DNA of 38,019 nt. Origin: Bacteroidales bacterium (GTDB lineage: Bacteria; Bacteroidota; Bacteroidia; Bacteroidales; WCHB1-69). A model generated the notes under the pieces. The model was not told the DNA's origin, did not search any database, and saw only the letters and a list, made by a program, of their open reading frames with translations. The stretch is from positions 1-38,019 of the forward strand of contig JAEEQA010000014.1 in assembly GCA_016285085.1 (NCBI GenBank), read 5' to 3'. Shown piece by piece: positions 1-9,578 of this stretch (its first letter is position 1; the number at the start of each line of letters is the position of its first letter). Made by a program: the position numbers and the translations under genes.

Positions 1-2
1 CG

Positions 3-3000
3 CGCAGTGTGTCCGTCGGCAACAACCAGAACTTTGTACTGGATGCTGGGATGAACCTTCAACTTTCGGGCCGCATCGCCCCCGATGTGACGATCGTCGC
101 CAACATCACCGACGAGAACCTGCCCGTCCAGCCTGAAGGCAATACGCGCTATATCAAGGACTTCAATAAGATTTTCCTTCAGCTGAAATATAAGGATTTG
201 TTGCAGGTGACGGCAGGTGACATTGAGGTGCCGCCGGTGCAAAACACTTATTTCTTCAAGTTCTTCCGGCAGTTCACGGGTATTGAAATGGCTGTAAACT
301 CCCGTCTCGACAGTATGAATGTGAATAGGATGACCAACATCGTCGGGGGCGGCATCACAAAGGGCAAGTTTGTCCGCAACCAGATTATTCCGATACATGG
401 GGTGCAAGGACCGTACAAACTCTATGGCTCCCAGGGAGAAACCAACATTGTGATTCTTTCCGGAACGGAAAAGGTCTTTCTGGATGGCGTCCTTTTGACA
501 CGGGGACAGGACAACGACTACGTCATCGACTACAATGTGGGCGAGGTGACCTTTACGGCAAAACACATGATTGCCTCGACCAACCGTATTGTCATCACTT
601 TTGAATATAGCGACCGTTATTATTCAAGGTATAACTTGTTTACGCAAAATGAATTCCAGCATGAAAAGAACAACAAGTTGACATTGGGCGTGCATTTCTT
701 TCATGAACAGGACTTGAAAAACCGCTCCATACAGCCGGAACTGACAGACGATCAGATGGCTTTTCTGGCCGCTTCTGGCGATATCTCTACTGCGAGTTAT
801 GCTTCCGCTTTGTTGGCAAAAGACTACACTCTTTCTGAAATACTTTATCACCAGAAAGATACGGTTGTGGATGGGGTTGCCTATTCGCCTGTTTATGTCT
901 ATGCGGGCGCCAATCGGGATGAAGTTTATCGTGTGGCGTTCAGTTATGTCGGGAGTGGAAAGGGAAACTACATTTTGTCGCAAAGTGTGTCCAACGGCAA
1001 GGTCTATCAATGGGTTGCGCCGTTGAATGGACTTCCGCAAGGGGACTATGAGCCTGTGGTCCAGTTGAATACGCCGAAAATGAACGACCTGATGGCCGTG
1101 AACGCTTCGTATGCGATCTCGGATAAGTTGACGGCGATGACGGAGCTGGCATTCACGTATGCCGACAACAACCTGTTCTCCAAGGAGGGCGATGCGAATA
1201 ATGCCGGTATCGCCTACAAGTTGAAGTTGGACTACCGCACGGGACTGGGGCGTCGGGTGCGCGACAGCCTTTGGAGGTACCGCGTCTGTCTGGATTATGA
1301 GTTTGTCCACAAGAACTACACGCCGCTGAAAAGTTTCCGCCCTGTGGAGTATTACCGCGAGTACAACTTGGAAAGCGATTACACGTCCACGGCTTCGGAG
1401 CAGCTGACAGGGCTGACCACGGGGTTTGAGCATGCGGCGAAGGGACGCACGCTATATAGTTTCAGCTGGTTGGCGCGTTTCGGTGATGTCTCGGCATTTC
1501 GCCATGAACTTGCATCACAGCACAAGCTCGGTAGTTGGCAGTGGAACTCCGTTTCATCATTTTTGTCTTCTGATCAGCAGGTTCAAAACAGCCGCTTCGT
1601 GAAGACGGTCAATGATTTTTCCAAATCTTTTTCCAAAGTGAAAATCGGTTTGAAGGAGTATTTGGAATACAACGTGTTCCGTACCCCGTCCACGGATTCA
1701 CTCAGGCCCAACAGTTATGCGTTCAATGAGGCGGCGCTCTACCTCACCAACAGCGATTCGGTCACAGGGTATAACTACCTTTTCCAGGTAAAAAACCGGG
1801 TGGACGACGAAGTCTATAATAACATATTGTCAGTCCGGTCGGTGACGAACGAGGCGCAGGTAGGGTTTGAGGTGACGAAGTGGCGGCACAATCGCCTGAA
1901 AGGGACGGCGACCTATCGCAATGACCGGGTCCGTGACACGCTTCGCAACTTCGTGTCCGAGCACAACTTTGTGGCCAACGTTGATTATTCCGGTAGCTTC
2001 TGGAAAGGGGCTGTGGCGCTGGGCCTCTATTATGAGGCGGGCAGTGGACTGGAGCAGAAACGGGAATACACCTTCCTGAAAGTGGCGACAGGGCAGGGGA
2101 GCTACGTCTGGAACGACTACAATGGAAATGGCATTGAGGAACTTGACGAGTTTGAACTGGCTGCCTTCCAGAATGAAGCAGACTATGTAAAAGTCTGGCT
2201 GTCAACGAACGAGTACGTCAATACCTATAACTGCGGGACGACCCAGACCCTCCAGCTTCGTCCCGCCAATGTGTGGCGCAACAAGAAGGGGTTTCTGAAA
2301 GCCTTGTCGATGTTCAGTAACTCCACAATGCTTCGCACCACCCAGAAGAGCGCAATGAAGTTCGGTCTTCTGGCCCTGAATCCGTATCCGGTGGCTGTTG
2401 CCGACTCAGTTTTGGTGAACCGCAGCCTCAATTTCAAAAATAATTTCGGCTTTTCATTGCCAACCTCCTATTTCTCATTGAATTACGTGGCAATGGTGAA
2501 CCAGTCGAAAAATTTGTTGTACTATGGTTTCGAGAGTATGGATTTGAAGCACCACGAGTTGGTGGCCCGTTCGGAACTTGCAAAAATACTGATATTGAAG
2601 TTGTTGTATCAATATTCGGTCAAAGAAAACAAGGTGGAGGGCTTTTCCGGCCGCGACTACCAGATTGTTTCCCACCAGCTGGAACAGTCCGTCACCTTGA
2701 ATTTCGACTTCAACCTGAGCCTTTCGGTGACGGGCGAGGCAGGCTACAAGAGGAATCTGACCTTTGGAGAGACGGCAAACCGTTATAAGGCCGAGCTGGC
2801 AGCCACCTACAGGATGAAGCAGTTGGGCACGATTGACCTGGGAATGCAATATATAAATATATTGTATAAAGGGACAACTGAAGGGAGTGTCGCCTACGAG
2901 ATGTTGGATGGTTTGTCGGCAGGCCACAACTTCCTTTGGAATCTGACCTACCAGACCAAACTGTTTGAGTATCTGCAGCTCAACCTACAGTACGAAGGAC

Positions 3001-3062
3001 GTGTTACAAACAGCCGAAAATTGATACATACGGGTTTCCTGCAGTTGAAGGCTTTCTTTTAA
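3..3062 (+). CDS. Large outer-membrane beta-barrel-like protein, function unknown (5' end outside the window)
   Basis: The reading frame is open to the left edge, so the true start and any signal peptide lie outside; the GTG at position 9 is only the first possible start visible. About 1,020 codons are present. The N-terminal part resembles a conserved Bacteroidota protein type with motifs such as GNNQNFVLDA, NLQLSG, VQPEGNTRYI, AGDIEVP and VFLDGVLLTRGQDNDYVIDY. The rest is rich in alternating aromatic/polar strands and the chain ends in Phe-Phe, as outer-membrane barrels often do. Near residue 700 there is a Ca-binding-like acidic loop (DYNGNGIEELDEF). The gene precedes porP-gldKLMN on the same strand with a 252-base gap, so a link to type IX secretion is possible but only by position. 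No enzymatic motif is visible. Family membership is recalled by pattern; outer-membrane placement is inferred. Confidence 0.75.
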   Translation, partial: RSVSVGNNQNFVLDAGMNLQLSGRIAPDVTIVANITDENLPVQPEGNTRYIKDFNKIFLQLKYKDLLQVTAGDIEVPPVQNTYFFKFFRQFTGIEMAVNSRLDSMNVNRMTNIVGGGITKGKFVRNQIIPIHGVQGPYKLYGSQGETNIVILSGTEKVFLDGVLLTRGQDNDYVIDYNVGEVTFTAKHMIASTNRIVITFEYSDRYYSRYNLFTQNEFQHEKNNKLTLGVHFFHEQDLKNRSIQPELTDDQMAFLAASGDISTASYASALLAKDYTLSEILYHQKDTVVDGVAYSPVYVYAGANRDEVYRVAFSYVGSGKGNYILSQSVSNGKVYQWVAPLNGLPQGDYEPVVQLNTPKMNDLMAVNASYAISDKLTAMTELAFTYADNNLFSKEGDANNAGIAYKLKLDYRTGLGRRVRDSLWRYRVCLDYEFVHKNYTPLKSFRPVEYYREYNLESDYTSTASEQLTGLTTGFEHAAKGRTLYSFSWLARFGDVSAFRHELASQHKLGSWQWNSVSSFLSSDQQVQNSRFVKTVNDFSKSFSKVKIGLKEYLEYNVFRTPSTDSLRPNSYAFNEAALYLTNSDSVTGYNYLFQVKNRVDDEVYNNILSVRSVTNEAQVGFEVTKWRHNRLKGTATYRNDRVRDTLRNFVSEHNFVANVDYSGSFWKGAVALGLYYEAGSGLEQKREYTFLKVATGQGSYVWNDYNGNGIEELDEFELAAFQNEADYVKVWLSTNEYVNTYNCGTTQTLQLRPANVWRNKKGFLKALSMFSNSTMLRTTQKSAMKFGLLALNPYPVAVADSVLVNRSLNFKNNFGFSLPTSYFSLNYVAMVNQSKNLLYYGFESMDLKHHELVARSELAKILILKLLYQYSVKENKVEGFSGRDYQIVSHQLEQSVTLNFDFNLSLSVTGEAGYKRNLTFGETANRYKAELAATYRMKQLGTIDLGMQYINILYKGTTEGSVAYEMLDGLSAGHNFLWNLTYQTKLFEYLQLNLQYEGRVTNSRKLIHTGFLQLKAFF

Positions 3063-3145
3063 GAGATTTTCACTCATCCATTTTTTGAGCTTTCTTTTTT
3101 TTATAAAAAAAGGGAAAATGGTGCAAATCAAAAAAAAAAAATTTG

Positions 3146-3153
3146 TACTTTTG
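3146..3153 (+). promoter_or_regulatory. Bacteroidota -7 promoter element (TACTTTTG) for the porP-gldKLMN operon
   Basis: A perfect TAnnTTTG match in the AT-rich gap after the upstream barrel gene. It would give a leader of about 155 bases before porP, which contains a small hairpin (TGTTG/CAACA arms, 3245-3259). No clear -33 TTG is seen at the usual distance. Another start nearer porP is possible. Confidence 0.5.
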
Positions 3154-3314
3154 GCGCTCGAAAATTTGGTATAATGTATGGTGTATTGTAACATTTTCTA
3201 AAGTGGGGCGTAAAAGGGATTCAGTAGATTGGAAAAAACCAAAGTGTTGTACTGCAACATGCTGATTGCTAATTTTTTGTATTTTTATGAATAGAAAACA
3301 GGAATAATCAGAAC

Positions 3315-4343
3315 ATGAGAAAAAGCTACCTCTTATCGGCTATTTTGTTCGTCTTCTCGATGGGCGTTTTTGCACAGCAGGATGCGCAGTTCACACTTTT
3401 CCAGTGGGCTACCCCGTATTACAATGCTGGCGCGATCGGTGAGCAGAGCAATACACTTTGTTTTACAGGTATTTTCCGTCAGCAATATACAGGGTGGAAT
3501 GATTACATCGTGGATGGCAACGGAAATCAGACGAAGTACAATACATCGCCGCAGCAGATTTACTTCAGTATGGAGTCCTATCTCCGCAAGTTGCACGGCA
3601 GTTTGGGCGTGTCGGTGATCAAGGATAAGATCGGCTATTTCAACAATGTGGGTGTGAAGTTGGGTTACTCGTTTAAATTGCGTATCCCTACTGGAAGTCT
3701 CGGTATCGGCTTGCAGGCCCAGTTGCTCAGTCAGAAGCTGGACCCCAGCCATTTCAATCCCACCCAAGAGGGTGACGAACTCATCAACAACATGTCCGCA
3801 AAGGGAGAGTCTTGGCTTGACCTCGACTTCAACTTCGGACTTTTTTATAAGGCCGACCGCTGGAATGCCGGTGTCGGTGTAACCCAGATTGCCGAGAAAA
3901 TCCGCCTCTCCGGCGACAAGCAGACCCTCAAGATGAGCCGAAACCTTTACATTCACGGCGGTTATACATGGGTTCTTCCGTGGGATCCCAGTTGGGAAAT
4001 TCTCCCGCAGGCCCTCATCAAGACGGATTTTTCAGCAGCCCAGTTTGACCTGATGCTGCTCGCCCGTTACAACGGCATCCTCTGGTTCGGTGCCTCCTAC
4101 CGTATCCAGGATGCTGTGTCCGTGCTTTTCGGCGCCCGCCCGTTCTTCAACTCTTCCAACAACTACCTCAAGGGCTTGGAAATGGGACTTGGCTATAGCT
4201 TCACTACCAGTAAGTTGGGCTTCAAGACAGACCGCAGTTACGGTGACATCGAAATCATGCTCCGCTATTGCTTCGATATCTATAAAGAAGAGGTCTTCTC
4301 TGGTTATGGTTCCACCCGTTCCATATACAAGAACCAGTACTAA
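3315..4343 (+). CDS. porP: Type IX secretion system outer-membrane protein, PorP/SprF family
   Basis: 342 aa with a signal peptide (MRKSYLLSAILFVFSMGVFA, then QQDAQF). The mature start QQDAQFTLFQWATPYYNAGAIG is the PorP/SprF signature, in which a short periplasmic segment leads into a barrel of roughly 14 strands. Further family features are the segment around GSLGVSVIKDKIGYFNN and the repeated glycine/aromatic strands to the end. PorP-type proteins are outer-membrane partners of the T9SS that link the GldK/GldN ring or anchor surface proteins. Its place directly before gldKLMN is the same as in Porphyromonas gingivalis (porPKLMN), which supports a core rather than cargo-specific role. It is followed 44 bases later by gldK and is probably the first gene of that operon. 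Confidence 0.93.
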   Translation: MRKSYLLSAILFVFSMGVFAQQDAQFTLFQWATPYYNAGAIGEQSNTLCFTGIFRQQYTGWNDYIVDGNGNQTKYNTSPQQIYFSMESYLRKLHGSLGVSVIKDKIGYFNNVGVKLGYSFKLRIPTGSLGIGLQAQLLSQKLDPSHFNPTQEGDELINNMSAKGESWLDLDFNFGLFYKADRWNAGVGVTQIAEKIRLSGDKQTLKMSRNLYIHGGYTWVLPWDPSWEILPQALIKTDFSAAQFDLMLLARYNGILWFGASYRIQDAVSVLFGARPFFNSSNNYLKGLEMGLGYSFTTSKLGFKTDRSYGDIEIMLRYCFDIYKEEVFSGYGSTRSIYKNQY

Positions 4344-4387
4344 ACAATAATATACAATAGATTACGTTAAGAATACACATAAAGTCA

Positions 4388-5842
4388 ATGAATATGAAAA
4401 AGACAGCATTATTCCTCGCAGCAGTCGCCCTTCTTCTTATGGGATGTAAGAATGATGGTGACGGTCAGTTGGTCGGCGTGAAAGACCGGCCTGACTTTCT
4501 GGATCTTATGCCGTATGGTATGGTCTATGTGCCTGCTGGTCACTATCTGATGGGCGCCGGTGACGAAGACGTTCCTTTCGCCTTCACCCACCAGTCGAAG
4601 AACGTTTCCATATCTGCCTTCTATATGGATGAGACGGAAATCACAAACAATGAATATCGCCAGTTCGTATATTGGGTTCGTGACTCCCTCGCCCATGTAC
4701 TTCTGGGCAATGCCGAGATTGAGGATGCTGAAAAGCACGGCGGTCATTTCGTGAAATATAAATCGGGCGAAAACGAGGGCGAACTCGTGGAACCCCGTGT
4801 CATCAACTGGAAAGAGGACATTGACTGGAACTCCGACAATGAAGAGGTGCGTGCTGCCCTCAGTCCCCTTTTCCTGGTGGCCAATTCAAGATTCTATCAC
4901 TATTCTCCGGTCATGCTTAACATCAGCATGCTCAACTACGAGTACTGGTGGTGCGACTACCGCAACTACATCGATCCTACGGTGGAGAGCCGGGAACCCA
5001 ATGAACCGAACTATGGTGCTTCCTATAAGGAAATGGACAAGGAAGGCAATGACTACGGTGGACTTTTCGCCAGCCGTCCGAGCAGCTTCAACAAGGGCCG
5101 TGAGCGTTTTATGCATCGTGAGGTTGTCAATATCTATCCTGATACGTTGTGCTGGATTCATGACTTCACTTATTCCTACAATGAGCCGATGACGTTGAAC
5201 TATTTCTATCATCCCCAGTTCGACCATTATCCGGTTGTCGGCATCTCATGGCGCCAGGCCAAGGCCTTCTGTTACTGGAGAACCCATCTCCGTAATGTCT
5301 GGCTCGCAGGACACGCTTATGCGCGTGAGCAGGAGTTCCGCCTTCCCAACGAGGCTGAATGGGAATGGGCTGCACGCGGTGACTTCGACATGCAGACCTA
5401 CCCGTGGGGCGGTCCTTACACACAGAACCGTAACGGCTGCTACCTGAGCAACTTCAAACCCCAGCGCGGTAACTATATCGCCGACGGCAACATCTATCCC
5501 GGCATTGTGGCTCACTATCATCCGAATGACTTTGGCCTCTTCGACATGAGCGGTAACGTCGCCGAATGGTGCGAGGACGCTTTCGACAAGTCCGCCACCA
5601 ACTTCACGCACGACCTCAACCCGCAATACACCTACTATGCCAAGAAGACCGACTCTGTCGAGAAAAAACGCAAGGTGATCCGCGGTGGCTCGTGGAAGGA
5701 TGTGAGCTACTACACCACCGTCTTCGCCAAGACCTTTGAGTATCAGGACAGCTGCACCAGCTATGTGGGCTTCCGCTGTGTCCAGAGCTATATGGGCCGT
5801 CAGCGCGGCGACAACGTTTCCTCTGCATCTCACGTCTATTAA
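4388..5842 (+). CDS. gldK: Type IX secretion lipoprotein GldK/PorK (periplasmic ring)
   Basis: 484 aa. Lipoprotein signal with lipobox LMGC (Cys20 from the first ATG; the second ATG at 4394 would shorten it by two residues). The body is the formylglycine-generating-enzyme/sulfatase-modifying fold typical of GldK: GMVYVPAGHYLMGAGDED near residue 45, YMDETEITNNEYRQFV, FRLPNEAEWEWAARG, FGLFDMSGNVAEWCEDAF and a C-terminal VIRGGSW and YVGFRCV. In the T9SS this fold is structural: GldK and GldN form the large ring under the outer membrane. Spacing to gldL is 61 bases of AT-rich sequence without a Shine-Dalgarno motif, which is usual in this phylum. Length and domain order agree with known GldK/PorK proteins. 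Confidence 0.95.
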   Translation: MNMKKTALFLAAVALLLMGCKNDGDGQLVGVKDRPDFLDLMPYGMVYVPAGHYLMGAGDEDVPFAFTHQSKNVSISAFYMDETEITNNEYRQFVYWVRDSLAHVLLGNAEIEDAEKHGGHFVKYKSGENEGELVEPRVINWKEDIDWNSDNEEVRAALSPLFLVANSRFYHYSPVMLNISMLNYEYWWCDYRNYIDPTVESREPNEPNYGASYKEMDKEGNDYGGLFASRPSSFNKGRERFMHREVVNIYPDTLCWIHDFTYSYNEPMTLNYFYHPQFDHYPVVGISWRQAKAFCYWRTHLRNVWLAGHAYAREQEFRLPNEAEWEWAARGDFDMQTYPWGGPYTQNRNGCYLSNFKPQRGNYIADGNIYPGIVAHYHPNDFGLFDMSGNVAEWCEDAFDKSATNFTHDLNPQYTYYAKKTDSVEKKRKVIRGGSWKDVSYYTTVFAKTFEYQDSCTSYVGFRCVQSYMGRQRGDNVSSASHVY

Positions 5843-5903
5843 TCTTGGATTTATTTTAAATTATTTATAACCAAATCATTAACCACTTAAAATTTCAATT
5901 ACT

Positions 5904-6809
5904 ATGGGTTTAGACAAATTAGTAAGAAGCAAGGGCTATAAGAATTTTATGGCCAAATTGTACGGATGGGGTGCATCCGTCGTTATCCTCGGTGCTTTGT
6001 TCAAGATTATGCACTATCCGGGTGCAGGTATTATGCTTTTGGCAGGTATGGGCACTGAAGCTATCATTTTCTTTATGTCTGCTTTTGAGCCTCTCCATGT
6101 GGAGTACAACTGGGCTCTTGTTTATCCCGAGTTAGCTGCCGGCGATGACATGCCGGAAACTCCCACCAGCAAGAAAGATAAGAAAAAACTCCCCGAGGGT
6201 ACTGTTACACAGCAGCTTGATAATATGCTGGAGCAGGCGAAGATTGGTCCCGAATTGATTGAAAGCCTCGCCACGGGTATGCGTAACCTCAGCGAGAACG
6301 CAAAAAAACTTTCTGGCGTTTCCGACGCTGCCACCGTTACCGACAACTACGTTGGCAATTTGACCAAAGCCGCCGAGTCTGTCCGCAATCTCTCCTTGCA
6401 GTATGACAAGACCGCCACTTCTTTGGAAAAGGATTCCAACATCTCCGGTCAGTATCTGACCAATGTCCAGAAGGCCGCTGCTGCTGTCGCCAACCTGACG
6501 AGCATTTACGAAAACACCAGCAAATCCATGCAGGGCGACACTGGCGCTTACAACGACCAACTCAAGAAACTCAACCAGAACCTTGCTTCCATCAACTCCA
6601 TGTATGAGTTGCAGATGAAGAACTCCAAGGATATGCTTGAAAACTACAAGCTCGTGGAAGCCAACATCAGCACATACGCCAACAACCTCAGTTCCACGCT
6701 TGAGAACACCAAGAAGTATAAAGAAGAAATCGATAAGCTGACCAAGAATGTCTCTATGTTGAGCAGCGTTTACGGCAATATGCTGGCCGCTATGAACTTC
6801 AACAAATAA
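5904..6809 (+). CDS. gldL: Type IX secretion / gliding motor protein GldL/PorL
   Basis: 301 aa. Two adjoining N-terminal membrane helices (about residues 18-35 and 40-61) joined by KIMHYPGAG, then a long cytoplasmic region with coiled-coil character (about 100-300). The second helix holds Glu52 in GTEAIIFF, the counterpart of the conserved glutamate of Flavobacterium GldL that is needed for proton-driven rotation; His37 in the loop is also a conserved family position. GldL forms an inner-membrane pentamer around the GldM dimer and converts proton motive force into motion for export. It has no signal peptide, as expected. It sits between gldK and gldM, 39 bases before gldM. Confidence 0.95.
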   Translation: MGLDKLVRSKGYKNFMAKLYGWGASVVILGALFKIMHYPGAGIMLLAGMGTEAIIFFMSAFEPLHVEYNWALVYPELAAGDDMPETPTSKKDKKKLPEGTVTQQLDNMLEQAKIGPELIESLATGMRNLSENAKKLSGVSDAATVTDNYVGNLTKAAESVRNLSLQYDKTATSLEKDSNISGQYLTNVQKAAAAVANLTSIYENTSKSMQGDTGAYNDQLKKLNQNLASINSMYELQMKNSKDMLENYKLVEANISTYANNLSSTLENTKKYKEEIDKLTKNVSMLSSVYGNMLAAMNFNK

Positions 6810-6848
6810 TTCTTTTCACTTGACCATTAAATCTTTAAATAACTAACT

Positions 6849-8528
6849 ATGGGTGCAAAAAACTGTCCGGAAACCCCCCGGCAACAAATGATTGGTATGA
6901 TGTATTTGGTGCTGACCGCTATGTTGGCACTGAATGTATCCAAAGATATTCTGGAAGCCTTCAACGTCGTTGACGACACCCTGGCTCAGTCCAACGTCAG
7001 CGTGAAGGAAGGCATTGATTTCAAATATGCTGCATTGGCGAAAGATACTACGGCCAAAGCAAAAAACGCCAATGATAAGGCTGTACAGCTCCGTCAGCTC
7101 TCAGATGGTCTTGTTGCATATATCGAGAATTCCCGTTTGGAGTTGATTAAGTATGTGGACGGTGAAAAGAAGGCCGCGGAGCAGTTGAATGATCCCGCCA
7201 ACAATGGCCGTATTCCCGTTGCAAAAATCGACGGTAAAGACAACTTCGACAAGCCGACATGGTTCTATCTGCGTACCGATGAGAGCGGAAACGACATCAG
7301 TGAGAACAACCCGAACTGTCGCGCCTCTGTGATGCGTGCAAAAATCAATGAGTACAAGTCCGCTATTCTGGCCCTTCTTCCCGACTCTACCCAGATGGAG
7401 AAGGAGCGCAAGCAATTCGTTTCGGATAATCTTGGTCTTGAGGTAGATAAGGATTATGTCAAAGGTAATGGCGATAATACCACGGAAAGTTGGGAAATGC
7501 ACAATTTCAACCACTTGATCTGTGCCGGTACGGTCATCCTTCTCAGCAAGGTGATTGGTGAGGTGCGCAATGCAGAAGCCCTCGTTTTGGACGAACTCAC
7601 CAGAGGTATCGATGCGAACGACTTCAAATTTGACGCCGTTACGGGTCGTGCCATCCCGAAGTCGCAGATTATTTTCTCCGGTTCCAACTATGAGTCAGAC
7701 ATTATTGTTGCTGCCTTCAACTCCTCTGCAGACCTCGAAGTTTATTACAAGATCGGTGCAGACACTCTTACGGAAGACCAGATCGGTACTGCTGAACATC
7801 TCGTGGGTGCTGGCGGTATCGCCAAACTGCAGATTCCTGCAGGCGGTGTCGGCGACCATAAGTTTGCCGGTTTGATCAAGGTGAAATCCCCTGATGGATA
7901 CAAATACTATGGTTTCAGGGATACTTACAGCGTTATCGCTCCGTCAGCTACCGTTGCTGCTGACAAGATGAATGTGCTATACGCCGGTATTCCGAACCCT
8001 GTTTCCATCGGTGGTTCCGTTGACGTGAAAAGACTTTCCGTCTCCTTCCCCGGTTGTACGATGAAAGCCACTGGCGATGGTAAGTACGATGTGACTGTTC
8101 CCGCCAGCCTTATCGGTAAGAAAGTGACCGCTACGGTTACTGCCCGTGATGGCAACTCTTCCAAGGCAATGGGTTCTTCTGAATTCCGTGTCAAGAAGGT
8201 TCCGGATCCGACTTCCTACCTCGGTGCCAACATTTGGGGCGGAAAGCGCAGCAAGAGCGAGTTGCTCGCCAACCCGTTCATCTCCGCTCGTATGGGTGAC
8301 GATTTCGCCTACGACCTCAAGTGGACCATCAAATCGTATCGTCTGACCGTTATCTCCAAAGGTATTGAAGGTGCGCCGAAGGCTTGCTCCGGTGGTCAAT
8401 TTGATGGCAGTGTCACTTCAGCTATCAACAGTGCAAGTTCAGGAACAGTATTGGTATTCTCCGATATTAAAGCCTCTTCTATCGCTGGTGAACGTACTTT
8501 GCGTGATATTACTATCCGTATCAAATAA
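6849..8528 (+). CDS. gldM: Type IX secretion / gliding motor protein GldM/PorM
   Basis: 559 aa. Short cytoplasmic tail (GAKNCPETPRQQM), a single membrane helix (about residues 14-32, IGMMYLVLTAMLALNVS) and a long periplasmic part that in known structures forms four domains. Family features include KDILEAF just after the helix and a C-terminal half with repeated beta-sandwich character ending in RDITIRIK. GldM is the rotor shaft: its helix sits in the GldL ring and its periplasmic part reaches the GldK/GldN ring at the outer membrane. Length is slightly above the usual 510-530 residues. gldN follows after 18 bases, so translation is probably coupled within one operon. Confidence 0.95.
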   Translation: MGAKNCPETPRQQMIGMMYLVLTAMLALNVSKDILEAFNVVDDTLAQSNVSVKEGIDFKYAALAKDTTAKAKNANDKAVQLRQLSDGLVAYIENSRLELIKYVDGEKKAAEQLNDPANNGRIPVAKIDGKDNFDKPTWFYLRTDESGNDISENNPNCRASVMRAKINEYKSAILALLPDSTQMEKERKQFVSDNLGLEVDKDYVKGNGDNTTESWEMHNFNHLICAGTVILLSKVIGEVRNAEALVLDELTRGIDANDFKFDAVTGRAIPKSQIIFSGSNYESDIIVAAFNSSADLEVYYKIGADTLTEDQIGTAEHLVGAGGIAKLQIPAGGVGDHKFAGLIKVKSPDGYKYYGFRDTYSVIAPSATVAADKMNVLYAGIPNPVSIGGSVDVKRLSVSFPGCTMKATGDGKYDVTVPASLIGKKVTATVTARDGNSSKAMGSSEFRVKKVPDPTSYLGANIWGGKRSKSELLANPFISARMGDDFAYDLKWTIKSYRLTVISKGIEGAPKACSGGQFDGSVTSAINSASSGTVLVFSDIKASSIAGERTLRDITIRIK

Positions 8529-8546
8529 TTTGAAAACAATATTGTT

Positions 8547-9485
8547 ATGAAAAAAATTGTTTTGTCCGTTTTTGCTTTCTGCCTCGGCTTTCTGGCATTT
8601 GCTCAGGAAGACACGACAGGTAGCACGATGAACCAGCCGGTTCGCAAGCCCCTCGAGTTCGCTTGGGAGCAGACCGAAGTCGGCGAATTCTCCGATCCCG
8701 TTCCCTATGTTTATCAGCGGAACGCAGATGTGATGTACTATCACACCATCTGGAGAACCATTGACCTCCGCGAGAAAATGAACCATCCGCTTTATTTTCC
8801 GCAGGATGTCCGTGGTACTTGGCGCTGCATGGCCCAGGTCATTTTCGATGCACTGGATGTCAAAAATCCGGAGCATACCGAAGGCGTGCTGCCCATCTAT
8901 TCCGATGAGTTCTGCACAATGCCGATGAGCCGTGAGGACGTGAAGGCCAGCTTGGTCGAGTTGAAACGTACCGAACAGATTGACCCCGAAACATTCGAGG
9001 TCATCGGTGAAATCGAGTACGAAGAGGAATTCACCGCCCGTCAGGTGCTTCTCTATCGTGTGAAGGAAATCTGGTTCTTTGACAAGAAACGTTCCCTCTT
9101 GGAGGTGCGCATCCTTGAAATAGAACCGATGATTGAATACGAGAAGGAGACCAATAGCGGCGAACCGCAGCCCGGTCAGGAAGAGGAAGAGAGCGTCGGT
9201 GCCATCAAGTCCAAGAAACGTGTTGGCTACATCATGTACGACGAACTTCGTCCGTACCTTGCCCAGCAGGAGGTTTACAACCAGAAGAACAACGCCCAGC
9301 GTATTTCCTTGGATGACCTCATGACGTGGAAACGCGAGTTCTCCAGCTACATCTATCAGGAACAGAACGTATACAACGATCGCGAAATCCAGCAGTACAT
9401 TACCAATGCCCGCGACCAGCGCCTGGAATCTGACAGAATTACTGAAAAGATCCGTAAGTTCGAACACGACCTCTGGGAATTTTAA
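8547..9485 (+). CDS. gldN: Type IX secretion periplasmic ring protein GldN/PorN
   Basis: 312 aa with a signal peptide (MKKIVLSVFAFCLGFLAFAQ). GldN features are visible: DVMYYHTIWRTIDLREKMNHPLYFP, a segment VLLYRVKEIWFFDKKRSLLEVRILEIEP, and the C-terminal RPYLAQQEVYNQKNNAQRIS with DLMTWKREFSSYIYQEQN. GldN pairs with the lipoprotein GldK in the periplasmic ring of the T9SS. A stretch of acidic residues around position 200 (SGEPQPGQEEEESVG) interrupts the conserved parts and is probably a variable loop. It is the last gene of the operon; a strong terminator begins 33 bases after the stop. Confidence 0.94.
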   Translation: MKKIVLSVFAFCLGFLAFAQEDTTGSTMNQPVRKPLEFAWEQTEVGEFSDPVPYVYQRNADVMYYHTIWRTIDLREKMNHPLYFPQDVRGTWRCMAQVIFDALDVKNPEHTEGVLPIYSDEFCTMPMSREDVKASLVELKRTEQIDPETFEVIGEIEYEEEFTARQVLLYRVKEIWFFDKKRSLLEVRILEIEPMIEYEKETNSGEPQPGQEEEESVGAIKSKKRVGYIMYDELRPYLAQQEVYNQKNNAQRISLDDLMTWKREFSSYIYQEQNVYNDREIQQYITNARDQRLESDRITEKIRKFEHDLWEF

Positions 9486-9518
9486 TCTGAAACCAATTTT
9501 TTTCATAACGTAAACAAC

Positions 9519-9550
9519 GGGGATTTCGATGAGAAATCCCCTCTTTTTTT
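9519..9550 (+). terminator. Intrinsic terminator of the porP-gldKLMN operon
   Basis: A nine-base perfect stem (GGGGATTTC / GAAATCCCC, loop GATGA) is followed by TC and seven T. It lies 33 bases after the gldN stop and only 28 bases before the lepA start. Confidence 0.9.
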
Positions 9551-9563
9551 GCGAAATTTTCCG

Positions 9564-9571
9564 TACTTTTG
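9564..9571 (+). promoter_or_regulatory. -7 promoter element (TACTTTTG) for lepA
   Basis: Perfect TAnnTTTG match between the gldN terminator and lepA. The last G is only seven bases before the lepA ATG, so the transcript should begin at or just before the start codon. Confidence 0.75.
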
Positions 9572-9578
9572 CCGCCCT

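Noticed and set aside
9549..9578. Ten-residue N-terminal extension of LepA from a TTG
   Set aside because: The extension would lie over the -7 element and is absent from the family; the ATG at 9579 fits [18 protein letters not shown].
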